A stretch of DNA of 64,000 nucleotides from Liriodendron chinense (Eukaryota > Streptophyta > Magnoliopsida > Magnoliales > Magnoliaceae): positions 310,001 to 374,000 of the forward strand of contig PVNU02001303.1 in NCBI GenBank assembly GCA_003013855.2. The letters run 5' to 3'. Made by a program: the position numbers and the translations under genes. The notes under the pieces were generated by a model that saw only the letters and a list, made by a program, of their open reading frames with translations, did not search any database and had not been told where the DNA came from. Each line of letters starts with the position of its first letter. Positions within the stretch are counted from its first letter, which is position 1. This document shows positions 12,553-23,773 of the stretch, piece by piece.

Positions 12553-12690
12553 ATTCACTATATATATACACATGCATTCATAGAAAAACTACATATATTC
12601 ACCATATATAAACACATGCATTCATAAATAAACTATATATACTCACCATATATATACACATGCATTCATATATAGTATGTTAATCCATTA
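12553..12690. repeat. 44-bp tandem repeat, three copies
   Basis: Units start at 12553, 12597 and 12641 with A(T/C)TCAC(C/T)ATATATA, each followed by ACACATGCATTCATA. The third copy is shortened. AT-rich and non-coding. Confidence 0.8.
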
Positions 12691-13105
12691 TCCATCAAAT
12701 GGCCACCCATTAATGGACCACAGATCACATAAACAGCAAAGATCTGATCCTCGAACTGATTGGTGGTGTGCAAACAGAGGTTACGAACAAACCAAAAAAA
12801 AAAGAGTACAGGATCCAGAATTCAGAAACAGAGGAATTAACAGTATCCAAAATTTTCTTAAACAGGAGACCTCGAGACAATTTTGAGACAGTCCATCTAC
12901 AGTGTTATGCAAGAGAAGAATGGTCGGCATTACAAACCATGGGCACAAATTCCCACAACAAATAACCTAGGCCAAAAAGTCTATTCAACTGAATGGTTAG
13001 GATCATTCAACCAAATGCAAAGCATTCATTTTGAATCTCCAAACCCCAACTTACAGTGTAGTGTGTGAGTGTGAGAGTGATGAAGGTTCTGTCCCTGGTA
13101 GTGTT

Positions 13106-13317
13106 TAGGGCTGTCAATGGCACGGATCTTGATCCGTATCCGATCCGTATCCGATCCGATTTAATCGGATTCGGATCAATAATCGGATAATCGGATCGGA
13201 TACGGATATCCAAAGATGATCCGTTTAATATTCGGGTCGGATTCGGATCAACCTTGATCCGGCCGTTAACGATCCGACCCGATAAAAAAAATAAAATAAA
13301 ATAAAAACATATGATAA

Positions 13318-13351
<34 letters not shown>

Positions 13352-13554
13352 CTCTCTCGGATATCCGGTCGGATATCGGGTCGGATCATAATCGGATCGG
13401 AAACGGATTTCGAAAAATTTAATCAGGTCGGGTTCGGATCATATACTTGTGATCTGAATCGGATTCGGGTCGGATTCGGGTCGGATATATTCTTAATCGG
13501 GTCGGATTCGGATCATCACTGATCCGGCCCGTATCCAACCCGTTGACAGCCCTA
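13106..13554. mobile_element. hAT-like MITE, GATCCG-word family, copy B
   Basis: Same termini and interior as the element at 11706, in the same orientation, 449 bp long. The perfect 8-bp duplication GTAGTGTT (13098-13105 and 13555-13562) differs from copy A's, so this is an independent insertion and not a segmental duplicate. The two copies differ mainly in the length of the AT- and TC-rich core, which suggests recent movement. Confidence 0.9.
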
Positions 13555-13758
13555 GTAGTGTTACCTTTCAAAAAAAAAAAAAAAAAACCACCTTACAGAC
13601 AATACTTGAAGAAAAATGCTCCATATTGACAAAGCTACCTCCAATAGTGGTAAAATTCAGTATGCATTGGGGCTCAAGGAACCATCGTCATCGTCATCGT
13701 CATTTGAATATTCATGTTCTAATTTCTGTGCATCAGATGATGATGCCTCTGCTAGGTG

Positions 13759-16085
13759 CTAACATTCAATATGCCTCGGGGAAATAGCACCATTGTCATC
13801 CGAATATATTAATATCTTAGCATCGGATGATGATGCCTTTGCTAAGATCGACAGCCGCTCACCAAGATGACCCAATAGTGTCTTGATGGATTTGGACTTG
13901 GATACAGAATTCTTCTTCATGTTGCAGTCGCCTTTCTTAGAAGCTATCAAAACCAAAGTCTCAAGTAGAATAGCCTTCCCTTGGAAAAATTTCAACCAAT
14001 TGCATTTCATCCGGAAGCCCTCTAAAACCATAAATTTTCATCACCTTCAGATGATCAAACACAGGAGTTTCCTCTGCCGCCAGTATCTTCCTCTCATCGT
14101 CGTGTTTGGAGGGATCCTTGGAAAGCTTCAAATTTGATTTGAAGAGCATAAATAAGCAGCACTGATAGAAAATGGTATTCAAAATTTGATTTGTTAAGCT
14201 GACAAGCACATCCTGGCCATGAATCAGGTGGACCCATGATGCCTTGTTGAAATGAAAGCCCTGAAGAGGTGATCAGCATTGCAGGACTTCTAAACACTAA
14301 TTATCAATTGGGTTTCTCTATCACCCTCGCCATGTTGTTTTTGGGTGGTATCCAAGGGTTTCCATGGACACATTTTATAGCATCAACAATCTGTGTTATA
14401 GCCAACACAACAAGCGTGCAGATGACCAGGCACACCTGTACTAAAATGAACAAAAATATACATTTGTGTCCCACCTGATGAATTGATTGGCCTGATTTTT
14501 GCACCAGGTAGAATATCTCATCTATGGCTAGGATGTCAGCTGAAACTCTTCAAAGAAATTATACGAGAACTGAAAATAGAGTGGGAGCATATTTAGACCT
14601 ACATCAATGAAAAGCTTCTCCAGACAAGGACATGGACAGTTTTTGAAGAACTTATAGATGCTGAACAGAGAGCCACCCAGATACGAATCCATCAATAGCT
14701 GTAATTCTTGCAAATTGTGGAATGTAATAGGAAAACCTTCGGGTGAAGATTTATTTGCACTAGTTAAAGGCTGTGCAGATCAAAAGAAAGACTTTAATAA
14801 CATGAAAGTTAAATTATTAAAGAGTTCTACCATGCCTAACGTGCACCACTGCACACCATACATCAGGTGGGCCCTACTGTGTAGATGAACTGGCTAAAAA
14901 TTTCAGGCTGGTTCATTCATTGGCCCTTTTTTTTTTCCTTTTTTTAATCCATGCAATGTTTCATACATTTGAAGACAAACTGATGGTTGAACAGACTGAT
15001 TTTCAGCCAGGCAATCTACAAGGTGGGAGTAGAATGATACAGATCAATATCCTACAAACGCTTCTAGAGGTTTCTGTGGCACACATGAAAACTGTTAAGA
15101 ATTTCATAGAAGAGTAGAAATGAACATATACCTGAAGTGACAAATCAGACAATGTCAGAATCCTAACATGTTCAAAATGGCGCAGAACTGCAATCCAATC
15201 ATCGTCAGGTACGTAACACTCCCACGTTATACCATTAAGAAGGACATCCACCAATCTCGAAATATTCTTGAATGTCATCCAAATGAAATGCCCATGGAGA
15301 TGGACTGACTGGAGGTTCGGAGCAAAAATCTCAATTGTATTCACAAGCAAACACTTGACCACTGTCAACCTCTTAAGTGGCAGATCCGGAGAGGAAACCT
15401 TGATATGATTTAGAGCACAACACTCCCTTAAACTCAATTCCTCCAGAAGCGGGCAACTTGCAAGCATGCTTTCAAGCAGAGCATCTGTGACTCTAACGAG
15501 GTATAGGTGGAGCGTTTTGAGGTTGGTGTAACCGTTGAAATTCGAAGGCAGGTAAAAATCACAGCGACTCAAATTTAAATCGGTTATAGAATCACAACGA
15601 AAGAGGGAGTTAGGCAAGTCACAAAGCTTGCTTCTCTCAACAGGTTCGTGATCCTCATCATATATAGTTTGACAGAAGTCGATATCAAGCTCCTTAACTC
15701 TTCTTAAGAGTGCGAATTCGACCCATTTCTCAACATCTGGCAGATATTTCCTGCCAGGATTGAACATGAGCCGAAACATCTTGATCTCCTTGCCTTTGTG
15801 GAGTTGTAGATATCGGTTGACAGTAGCCATGAATTCTTCGTGGGTTTCGTGAGGCATGAATTCGGCACCGAAGTCCAGAGTAGTGGCCTCAGCCCAGCTC
15901 TATTTCCACATGTTTATCCATCTCCTTGACAGAATGCATGTTTTTACCATGAATTTCAACGGCGTGAAGGAAACGATGTACTGAACGACTTCATCGGGTA
16001 GTATTGTGATTCTCTCATTGCTTTTCTCCGTGGCTTTTTTTGCTCTGAAACTGATGCCTCTTCACAGACAGGAACGATTTCCCAT
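13759..16085 (-). pseudogene. F-box/LRR/FBD gene, copy 2 (nonsense and frameshift)
   Basis: A full-length paralogue of the gene at 4542-7004 with the same exon plan. Exon 1 runs about 16085-15132 and exon 2 is 14770-14603 (168 bp as in the others). The FBD exon is about 14130-13759. Defects visible: a TGA eight codons after the ancestral ATG, a shift in the A-run near 16040, the equivalent of the internal Met changed to ACG, TAG at 15900-15902 inside the F-box end, and an extra T near 14000 that shifts the FBD frame. The LRR part (15857-15132) is still open, so a truncated protein lacking the F-box could be made, but not the full receptor. Confidence 0.8.
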
Positions 16086-16199
16086 TTAGTTTCTCTTACA
16101 TTTCATCATTCTCAGAGGAACTGAATAATCTTCAGCACAAGCATTTGCAAAATAATTGAAAACATCCCAGTATTTCTGCTTCGGAAACTGGTCCAAATT

Positions 16200-16495
16200 T
16201 GTGGGCCCCACTGTGATATATATGTGGCATATCAGCGCTGTCCATCTATTTTCCCATAACATTTTGAGGTGCATGAGCCTAAAAATGAGGCAAATCCAAC
16301 ACTAAGTGGCCCACACCAAAGGAAACAGTGGTCCCAAGAAGTTTTTAACGATAGTTGTTCGATTCCCTTTTTCCGGTGGTGTGGTCCACTTGAGCTTTGG
16401 ATCTGCCTCATTTTCTAGCTCATGCCCTAAATTCATCTGGCATAATGGATAGACGGTGTGGATAAGCCACATACATCATGGTAGGCCCCACATAA
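16200..16495. repeat. Foldback GTGGGGCCCAC element
   Basis: The left arm (TGTGGGCCCCACTGTGATATATATGTGG) is matched by the reverse complement of the right arm (ATGTGGGGCCTACCATGATGTATGTGG) ending near 16490. The stretch can therefore form a long imperfect hairpin with arms of roughly 130 bp. No coding capacity. Confidence 0.65.
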
Positions 16496-17672
16496 TTAGA
16501 AAATTCTAGAAATCTTGGAAAAACAAGAACAAAATTACCATTATAATAAAAAAAATTTAAATGGTAATGAACTATCATGGGATTCTAGCCCTAATTACGT
16601 AAATTGAACGGATCCCTCTGATATTGATTTTAAAATGGTAGGAGTTTTGAGGTTTTTTTTATCAATGCTGCGAAATCCGCTCAATCATATTGATTTCAAA
16701 ATCAAGAAGAAGAAAAAGATATTGAAATTGCTCACCAAAACCTGATTCAATGGCGCTGCAGACGATCAGCGGCCGTGATCCAACCCTACGTTCTTGGAGG
16801 AGAAAAGAGGAAAAGATAAAAGACCCTAAGAACTCGGGCGAAGCAGGGGCGGGGATTGGGTGTTGTGTTGTATTTGTTCTATCAACGCCGTTCATCCATT
16901 TTGAAAAAATCATTTTAACTAATGAGCCAAAAATGAGTCACATCGAATGCTCAAGTGGACCACACCACAGGAAAAAGTGGGGATTGAAAGTCGACCGCTA
17001 GAAACCTCTTGGGGGCCACAGAAGTTTTGGATCAAGCTGATATTTATGGTTTCCCTTCATCCAGGTCTATGTGACCTTATGAACGGGTTGGATGACAAAT
17101 AAACATACAGTTGGAAATCAATGGTCCAAATTTCAACGAAGGGCTGTAATCTGAGTTATAACGGTGCATCGAGCAATGGGAACCGCATACTATCTTTCCC
17201 GCCAACATGGAATTTGTGCCGGACATCCATACCAAGAAAACGGTGAGTCCCATCACGGAGATTATTGATTTCGACACTCGTTGATGGGCCCCACTTGCAT
17301 GTTGAATTGGGCCATCGGTTGTCCATTGACTTCAACGTTGTGGCCCACCTGATGAGCAAATCGTCCTGACTTTGGTGCCAGGTGATCTTTATGATGGGCC
17401 TTAAAGTTTAGGGCATATAGATCTGTTGTACTGGGGCCTGTTTGGATCACGTGAATAAATGGTACCGAATTGCATTAGGTGGAATTAACTAGGTTATTAT
17501 ACAAGGATTATATGTATGCAACTACCATGGTATTCCGACCGTTCAATCCATGTCCTAGATTAAAATTTTCCTTTAATGTATCAGTGAAACCTGCCTTTGG
17601 TGGACCGTGAAATTGTAACCAACAGACAATATTTTTCACAACTAATACCAGCCGTTTGTATGCATATGTAAC
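16496..17672. repeat. Upstream region of F-box copy 2 with dispersed repeats
   Basis: 16690-16800 matches the leader of the intact F-box gene. 16860-17400 is another copy of the dispersed repeat ('tgggccatac', 'ggaaaaagtggggattgaa', 'gtgaccttatgaacgggttgg', 'acaaataaacat'). No gene recognised. Confidence 0.5.
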
Positions 17673-19188
17673 TAGAGCTTTGTACGACCCAGTTGAGTCG
17701 AACTTTGCCTGCTCGGCGCTCAGCTTGAGATACCCAGCTGACTATGGACCTGCTCCATCAGCAAACTGGGTGAGTTTGAGTCGAGCTCGAGTTCAAGTTT
17801 CAAGTCTTTTGAGCTGAGTTCAAGTTTGAGTTTCTCAAATTTAATATTTATATATATTAAAAGAAACTACAGGGGTGAGTGCCCCTAAACTGCTAGACAA
17901 AGTCCCGCCAATCACTTATTGAACACCCAAAAATAAAAATAAAAAATGTAATGGCCTGAAAGGGAAGGGAGTTCAAGAAAAATGCACAAGGAAAAAATGA
18001 AAGAAAGAGAGATCTTATCAGGTAAGAAAATGAAAGGGTAAGATATCAGGGATTCAGACTGACAGAGCAGTTCGGAGGTAGCGGGTGGCCGGTGGGCTAG
18101 AGGGCAGCTAGTCAGCGTCTCAGGGCAGCTCGAGGGTGGCCGACTATCAAGCTAAGAGAGGAAGTGATATAGCAAGGAAGTCCTATGAACGTGGATGTAA
18201 GAGGCCTAGAGAAAGGAGCCCAAAGGCAACAGAAAAATCCAAAAGGGAATTAACAGTTTTGGCCCCATCGGGCACCCGACCACCCTTAACCGGGCGCCCG
18301 ACCACCAACCGAAAAGGTCTAATAAGCTCTGAAGCCCGACAGGACAATTTCGGGTGCACGACCAAGTCGTCACTAGACGCCCAACCCTTACTCACCGAAC
18401 ACTCGAAATTCAATTGGAAATTCCTCTTACTCTCTAGACTATTTTGAGTGGTTGCTATGAGCTCGACCAAACGCGAGCAGACGTGCGGATTTTCAAATTT
18501 GTTTTTGATTTTTAAGATTCTTTCCCAGTTTGTTTAGAACTCTTTCTATTATGCATTTAGGATTTTTCTAAGGGTTTTATAGGTTTAGTTTATTATAAAT
18601 AATTGTTTATTACTTTGTTTATGGGATCATCTTCATTATTATTAAATCAAATTTTGGCTTTTGCCCTTTTGATCGTGGATTCGAGTTATTCTTCGTGGAG
18701 TCGAAGAAAATGTCTCGTAGATTCGAGATATCCTCTTGTGGATTCAAGGAAGATTGGTTGATGAGTCCCGATAGCTCCGTAAATTCGGAGTAATTATTCC
18801 ATGGGAGAGATGGTGCTCAGTCTCACCACGTTCCACCCGCATTAGGAAGGAAGGGAGGGAGTGGGGCCGGTTGGGCCAGCCGTCGAGCTCACTGAGGGAG
18901 GGTTAAGGTTAAGAAGAGTTAGGGTTAGAGAGAGTCGAAGAGAGAGGCGAACTCGGGCAGATAGATTAGAAATAATATTAGGTTTTATTTTTATTTTTTT
19001 AAGTATTTATATTTCGAGTCAACGAGCTGAGTCGAGCATATATAGCCAAGTCGAGCGTGGCCCTGCTCGGTGCTCAACTCGAATTCATTCAAGCACCTAA
19101 AAAATAGCCCCACTCGGCTCAAACTCACTTCCGATCCAAGCCAAGTTGAGTGAGTTTTTTGAGCTTACTCGACTCATGTACATCTCTA
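17673..19188. mobile_element. hAT-like element, GAGTCGAG-word, 1.5 kb
   Basis: The left end reads TAGAGCTTTGTACGACC; the right end, reverse-complemented, reads TAGAGATGTACATGAGTCG. Flanks TATGTAAC and TGCGTAAC match at 6 of 8, both differences being transitions. Subterminal zones repeat GAGTCGAG/CTCGACTC and GAGTTCAAGTTT words (17690-17850, 19015-19175). The interior (17900-18860) includes GGGCGCCCGACC-like and 'gtggattcgag' repeats and looks like a separate insertion. No transposase was found; the 103-aa open frame near 18136 has no recognisable domain. Confidence 0.6.
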
Positions 19189-19770
19189 TGCGTAACTCTC
19201 GAATGTAACAGAAAAATAACTTGTATTAATTAATTGAATTTGTCGAATAAATAATTATAATAGGTAATGAAATAAATAAAGACATATATATGGTAAAAGG
19301 TATTACAAGGTTGATCTCATAGGACGTTGTAATATGTCTATAGGGCCCACTGAGATGTAGTTCAGCCATCTAGACATCTAACCATGGTGGGCCATGGGCT
19401 TAACTATCAGGCCAATTCATGCATTAGGTCGGCCACACCATATACAACAGTTGAGAGTGGATTCCCATGCATTGAAACCTTCCTCATGATTAATAGGCCA
19501 CTGAGATGTGGTTCAAACAAACTAACTCATACATTGTGTCCCACGTGGATGAGGGCTCCATCCAAATTTCAAGTCATTTCAAAACTTATGTGAGCCCCAC
19601 CAAGTATTTTTAGATGTTTTAGGCATAATTTTTACATGATTTCAAATTGTGTAGCCTACTTGAGCCTTGGATAAGGATGATTTTTTAGATATCTCATAAT
19701 CTAGAGGGACCCACCAAATACGTGGTGTGGATCTATGTCCAAACACACATTATGGTGGGACTACAAAGCT
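19189..19770. repeat. Dispersed repeat, related to 38.7-39.2 kb
   Basis: No gene. The 'gggcccactgagatgtagttcagccatctag' style sequence, 'tgcattgaaaccttcctcatgat' and 'taggcataatttttacatga' recur in the same order at about 38820-39150, where the repeat also ends in a microsatellite. Confidence 0.55.

Positions 19771-19809
<39 letters not shown>
19771..19809. repeat. (CA)n microsatellite
   Basis: An uninterrupted AC repeat of about 19 units directly abutting the hairpin element that follows. Confidence 0.95.
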
Positions 19810-19810
<1 letters not shown>

Positions 19811-19813
<3 letters not shown>

Positions 19814-20178
19814 GGAATGCTCACCTACGAAACCATCTCTCACGAGAACTCGTGAGAGATTTTTTAGGGCTCATCACGCGCGATGTGTCCCTAAAATCTG
19901 AGCCGTCCACGTGATGCAGCACTTCGAAAAACTCCTAGGGCCCAAATTTCATCATGATCCAGAACTTTGGTAGGCCATAGAAGAGAAAGAGAGGCAAATC
20001 AAGGGAGGAAATTGTTTTCATTTGCCATGGCCCACCAAATTTGTGATTCAAGTTGAAATTTGGCCGCTAGGGTTTTTTGAGGTACTGCATCACATACACG
20101 GCTCAGATTTTAGGGACATATCACACGTGATGAACCCTAATAAATCTCTCACGAGTTCTCGTAAGAGACGTGAGCATT

Positions 20179-20182
<4 letters not shown>
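19811..20182. mobile_element. Near full-length hairpin (foldback) element
   Basis: The left arm begins AGAGGAATGCTCAC. Read from the other end, the right arm begins ATAGGAATGCTCAC. The two stay alignable for about 170 bp (shared blocks ACGAGAACTCGTGAGAGATT, GTCCCTAAAATCTGAGCCGT, GGCCATGG-like centre), leaving a short loop near 19985-20025. Each arm also holds a smaller palindrome, TCTCACGAG-AA-CTCGTGAGA in the left one. No coding sequence. It lies exactly between a (CA)n and a (TA)n tract. Confidence 0.8.

Positions 20183-20255
<73 letters not shown>
20181..20255. repeat. (TA)n microsatellite
   Basis: About 37 TA units directly after the hairpin element. Long YI-repeat open frames on both strands come only from this tract. 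Confidence 0.95.
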
Positions 20256-20258
<3 letters not shown>

Positions 20259-21213
20259 GGGCTCTTTTTCTTTACAAATTGCTAGTCTCCTTAATCCTTC
20301 CTTCAGTAGTAACTGAAGATATGAAATAGTTAAATGTGAGATTGTTTCCAGGGTATCTCCATCAATTGTGAGACCGACCATGTAAACAGCTTGGGTCATT
20401 CAAAGGGACCCTATCCGATGGTTATTGCCATACGCTGGAATAAACTCTAGCTAGGAGTGCAATGGGCGGAGTTGGCACATACAGCCTTTAGTCCTGGCCT
20501 ACCTCGCTCTGGACTAGGCTTGGGATGAAGTATCTTGCTCGAGGGGTGGGCTCGGACTCAAATCTCAGGCATGTTTCAAATTGGGTCAGGCTTGGACTAA
20601 AATGTCCAAGAGCTCATCAGCAGCTCAGCCTGACCCATTTAAGTTTTAAAAAGGAGTTTGAAAAGCAAAAGGGTTGTCGGCTAGGGTGGATCCCACCATG
20701 GTGTAAATGTGAATCCACCCGACCAACAAGTGTGTCAACTCATATCAGGCACAGAGCAAAAAAATCAGCCATGCCCGTGATTCAAGTGGACCACACTACT
20801 GTTTACAATGTACAAGGCAACAATCGCCCTCTATATGGCCTACCTGAATATTTGATGGGCCTGATATTTGGGTCCCACACCTATATTTTGGTGTGGCATC
20901 TAACGGTTGATTGGATTTTATATAATGATCATGGTGGACCCTATACATGTTAATGGTGGACATCTCTCTCGCGACGATTTTCCTTGGTATGGTCCACCTG
21001 AATCATGGGTCATCCTGAGTATTTTGACCATAAGCATAACATAGGATTACACATCTAATGGTTGAAGTGGGTCTTTAAAATATAAATAATATGCAGAGAA
21101 TTATTCTATACACAGGCCAAAGAGGGTGGGTGTCAAGTAGTTACTTTCTTGTGATTCTTTGGTGCCGACTGAAGCTTAGGTGGGCTCCACCCCCGGTGAT
21201 GTGAAATCTACCC
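20256..21213. repeat. Intergenic dispersed-repeat DNA
   Basis: 20450-20640 is rich in GGGCTTGG/CAGGCTTGG-type words like the ends of hAT-like elements. 20690-21180 has 'gtggaccacactac' and 'gatgggcctgatatttggg' fragments of the common repeat. No gene recognised. Confidence 0.4.
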
Positions 21214-22130
21214 TTAATATAATTGCACTTTCACGCCCTTTTCTGCTCTTCTCATGTGGCCTTTGGGCACTTGCCGCATACGAGCAACCATGGATCCCGC
21301 TGCCGATCCCTCAGTTCCACCGTGAATTGTGCTCCCGATCAACTTGTAAAGATGGTCATACCTACGTGCTTTCATATACACGAGTGCCCCCTTCATCACT
21401 TTACAACAACGATCGCCGCTGATGAACACGCAACCTTCCGCCTCGAGTGCACCAAAAGAAATCACATTTATCTTCATCTTGAGGACATGTTTCACATCTT
21501 CCAGGACTCGTTCGATTCCATCAAACATCCTGATACGCACCGTACCAATATTCATCACCTTATGAGCGTAGCCATCACCCACAAACACCGATTCACCATC
21601 ATACTCCCTGTATGTCGTGAATGAACTCCGGCCAGGATAAACATGACATGAAGCCCCCGAATCTAGGATCCACTCTCTACCATGAGATCCCTTGCCAGAT
21701 ATAGTCAGAACTTTAAAAAGATTACCACCATCCTCTACGGTATTGGCTCCCTCTCCAGAAGAATTTCTATACATATTTTGCTTCAACTTGGGATTCTGAC
21801 AATCCCCTCTCATGTAGCCTTCTTAACCACAACTCCAACACTTCATCTTGGCTTTTCTTTTGCCCTTGGCCTTAGATCCCAATTTCGAATATCCCCCACC
21901 ATGCTCAGAATTTCTTCCCCTCATAATCAGTGCCTCTAAGGAAAAATGAGAACCCATGTCACCACTTTTCTTTCTCATCGCTTTCGATTGGAGGGCTGAG
22001 ATAGCGGTCTCGACGTTGATGGTCTCCCTCCTTGCGCACACAGAGTCCCTAAATGACTCATATGAATCTGGAAGAAAATTCAGCAGGATACATGCTTGAT
22101 ATTCATCCTTCATCAGCCCATCTATCTCCA
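21214..22130 (-). mobile_element. Truncated Ty1/copia retrotransposon (gag-protease)
   Basis: Minus-strand reading gives the middle of gag (LMKDEYQACILLNFLPDSYE, typical of the copia gag UBN2 region), a basic tail, and half a zinc knuckle (KCWSCG then stop). A protease follows with an intact catalytic WILDSGASCHVYP and the downstream VFVGDGYAHKVMNIG stretch. It stops before the integrase. There are two frames with a break near 21815. No LTR, integrase or reverse transcriptase. Its gag end meets an oppositely oriented copia at about 22130. Confidence 0.85.
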
Positions 22131-23172
22131 CCAACTTAATGAGGAGATAAGGATGAAGTCTCCAGGGTCTACTCAGCAAGAGGCCCTTGTGACACAGGAT
22201 CGGGGGAGAGGAAAGAACAGAAAGAGCGGGAAAGCTCGAGATAAATCCATAGGCAAGTCTAACATCATGAAAGATGTTGAATGTTGGAATTGTGGCAAGA
22301 ATGGCCATTACAAAAGTGAATGTCGCAAGAAAAAGGATCAGAAAGGAAAATGGACGAAAAAAGATGATGAATCAGATTTTATTGTGGTCACCTCAGATGG
22401 CGACGTTGTGGTCATTCTCTTAGCGGATCACGATGTTTGTCTCACGGCTGCGAATTAGGATACCGATTGGGTGGTCAATTCGAGAGCGTCATTTCATGTA
22501 ACTCCACAAAGGAATTTCTTCACAAGTTACAAGCAAGGCAGCTATGGTACAGTGAAGATGGAGAACTATGGAGTGTCCCAGATTGTGGGAGTTGGTGATA
22601 TTTGTGTGAGGACCGATATAGGCTGTACATTGGTTCTAAAAGATGTGAGACATATTCCAGACCTTCGCCTCAACTTGATGTCGACGGGAAGGTTGGATGT
22701 AGCCGACTATGAGAGTCGATTTGTTGGTGGGCACTGGAAGCTCATCAAGGGTTCGATGATCGCAGCAAGAGGGAAGATGTGTTGCACCCTATACAAGACA
22801 TGTGTCAGTATATGCAAGGGTGAGTTGAACGCAGCAGAAGATTCAGCAACAGACATGTGGCACGGACGGCTCGGCCACATGAGTGGGAAAGGGCTTCAGC
22901 TACTAGCAAAGAAGCACCTCCTTCCAGAGTTGACAGGTGCACCTCTTAAAACCTGTATTGATTGTTTATCAGGGAAACAGAATAGGGTTTCATTTGTAAA
23001 AACTGTTTCTCATGTTAAGAAAGTACATCCATTAGATTTTGTTTATTCTGATATTTGTGGTCCTATGAGGACAAAAACTTTGGGTGGGGCATTGTATTTT
23101 GTCACTTTGATAGATAATGCATCGAGGAGGGCTTGGTCAAGACTATTTTGGCCTGTCACGACCGAGGCTAAA
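22131..23172 (+). mobile_element. Truncated Ty1/copia retrotransposon (gag end to integrase start)
   Basis: Plus-strand reading gives the gag C-terminus with zinc knuckle CWNCGKNGHYKSEC (near 22280), then a protease whose catalytic DSGAS is changed to NSRAS (WVVNSRASFHVTP near 22470), the pre-integrase motif MWHGRLGHMSGKGL, CIDCLSGKQ, and the first part of the integrase core (FVYSDICGPM, YFVTLIDNASR). An in-frame TAG separates gag from protease. The sequence then turns into unrelated DNA; reverse transcriptase, RNase H and LTRs are absent. The element is dead. Confidence 0.88.
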
Positions 23173-23249
23173 TAATGTGGGATGGGCTTGAGCTGGGCTT
23201 GGATACAGCTTGGGCCCGCCCGGTCTACACCCCTAAATAGATGGGGCAC

Positions 23250-23773
23250 GAATTAGGTGTTACCCGGGACAGCTTAGTGGGTGTTACCCCTACCTTATGG
23301 CCCACATGGATGATATTTTGTATATCCACTTCGTCCATCTGTTTATACAGCCCATTTTAGGATAAGGTTCCAAAAGTTATGCAGATCCAAGTCTCAAGTG
23401 GACCATACCACTGGAAACAGTGTGATTGAGTGCCCCACCATTAAAAATTCCAAAGAGCCCATGGTAAGGTTTTGGTAATGTTTATTTGCAATCCAAGCTC
23501 TTGATAATGTCAATAAGGTCTTGATGAAGGGAAAATGTAAATATTAGATTGATCCAAAACTTTTGTGGCCCACAAAACGTTTTTAATAGTTATTAATCAC
23601 TGTTTCTAATGGTATGGTCCATTTGAGATTTGGATCTTCTTAAGGTTTTGGATCATATCCTAAAATGATATGAGAAAACAGATAGACGGCATAGATATAT
23701 AAAAAATACATCACGATGGCCCCACACGGTAGGGATAACACCCACTGAGGTGTTACCAGGGTAACATCTAATT
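23250..23773. mobile_element. Foldback element with GGTGTTACCC termini
   Basis: The left end (AATTAGGTGTTACCCGGG... AGTGGGTGTTACCCCTACC) is matched by the reverse complement of the right end (AATTAGATGTTACCC... AGTGGGTGTTATCCCTACC), an inverted repeat of about 48 bp. The body is the common dispersed repeat of the window, itself partly inverted. I could not identify a clean target duplication. Confidence 0.65.

Noticed and set aside
18136..18470. 103- and 95-codon open frames
   Set aside because: Within a hAT-like element; no domain and open on both strands in GC-rich repeat words.
20022..20399. Open frames with long YI repeats on both strands
   Set aside because: Direct translation of the (TA)n microsatellite.
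21223..21939. Plus-strand open frames of 133 and 85 codons
   Set aside because: Antisense shadows of the minus-strand copia gag-protease.
20452..23235. A single large TIR element spanning the copia fusion (ends TAGGAGTGCAATGGGCGG and TAGGGGTGTAGACCGGGC)
   Set aside because: The ends are only weakly alike and the flanks ACTCTAGC and AATAGATG do not match, so no target duplication supports it.
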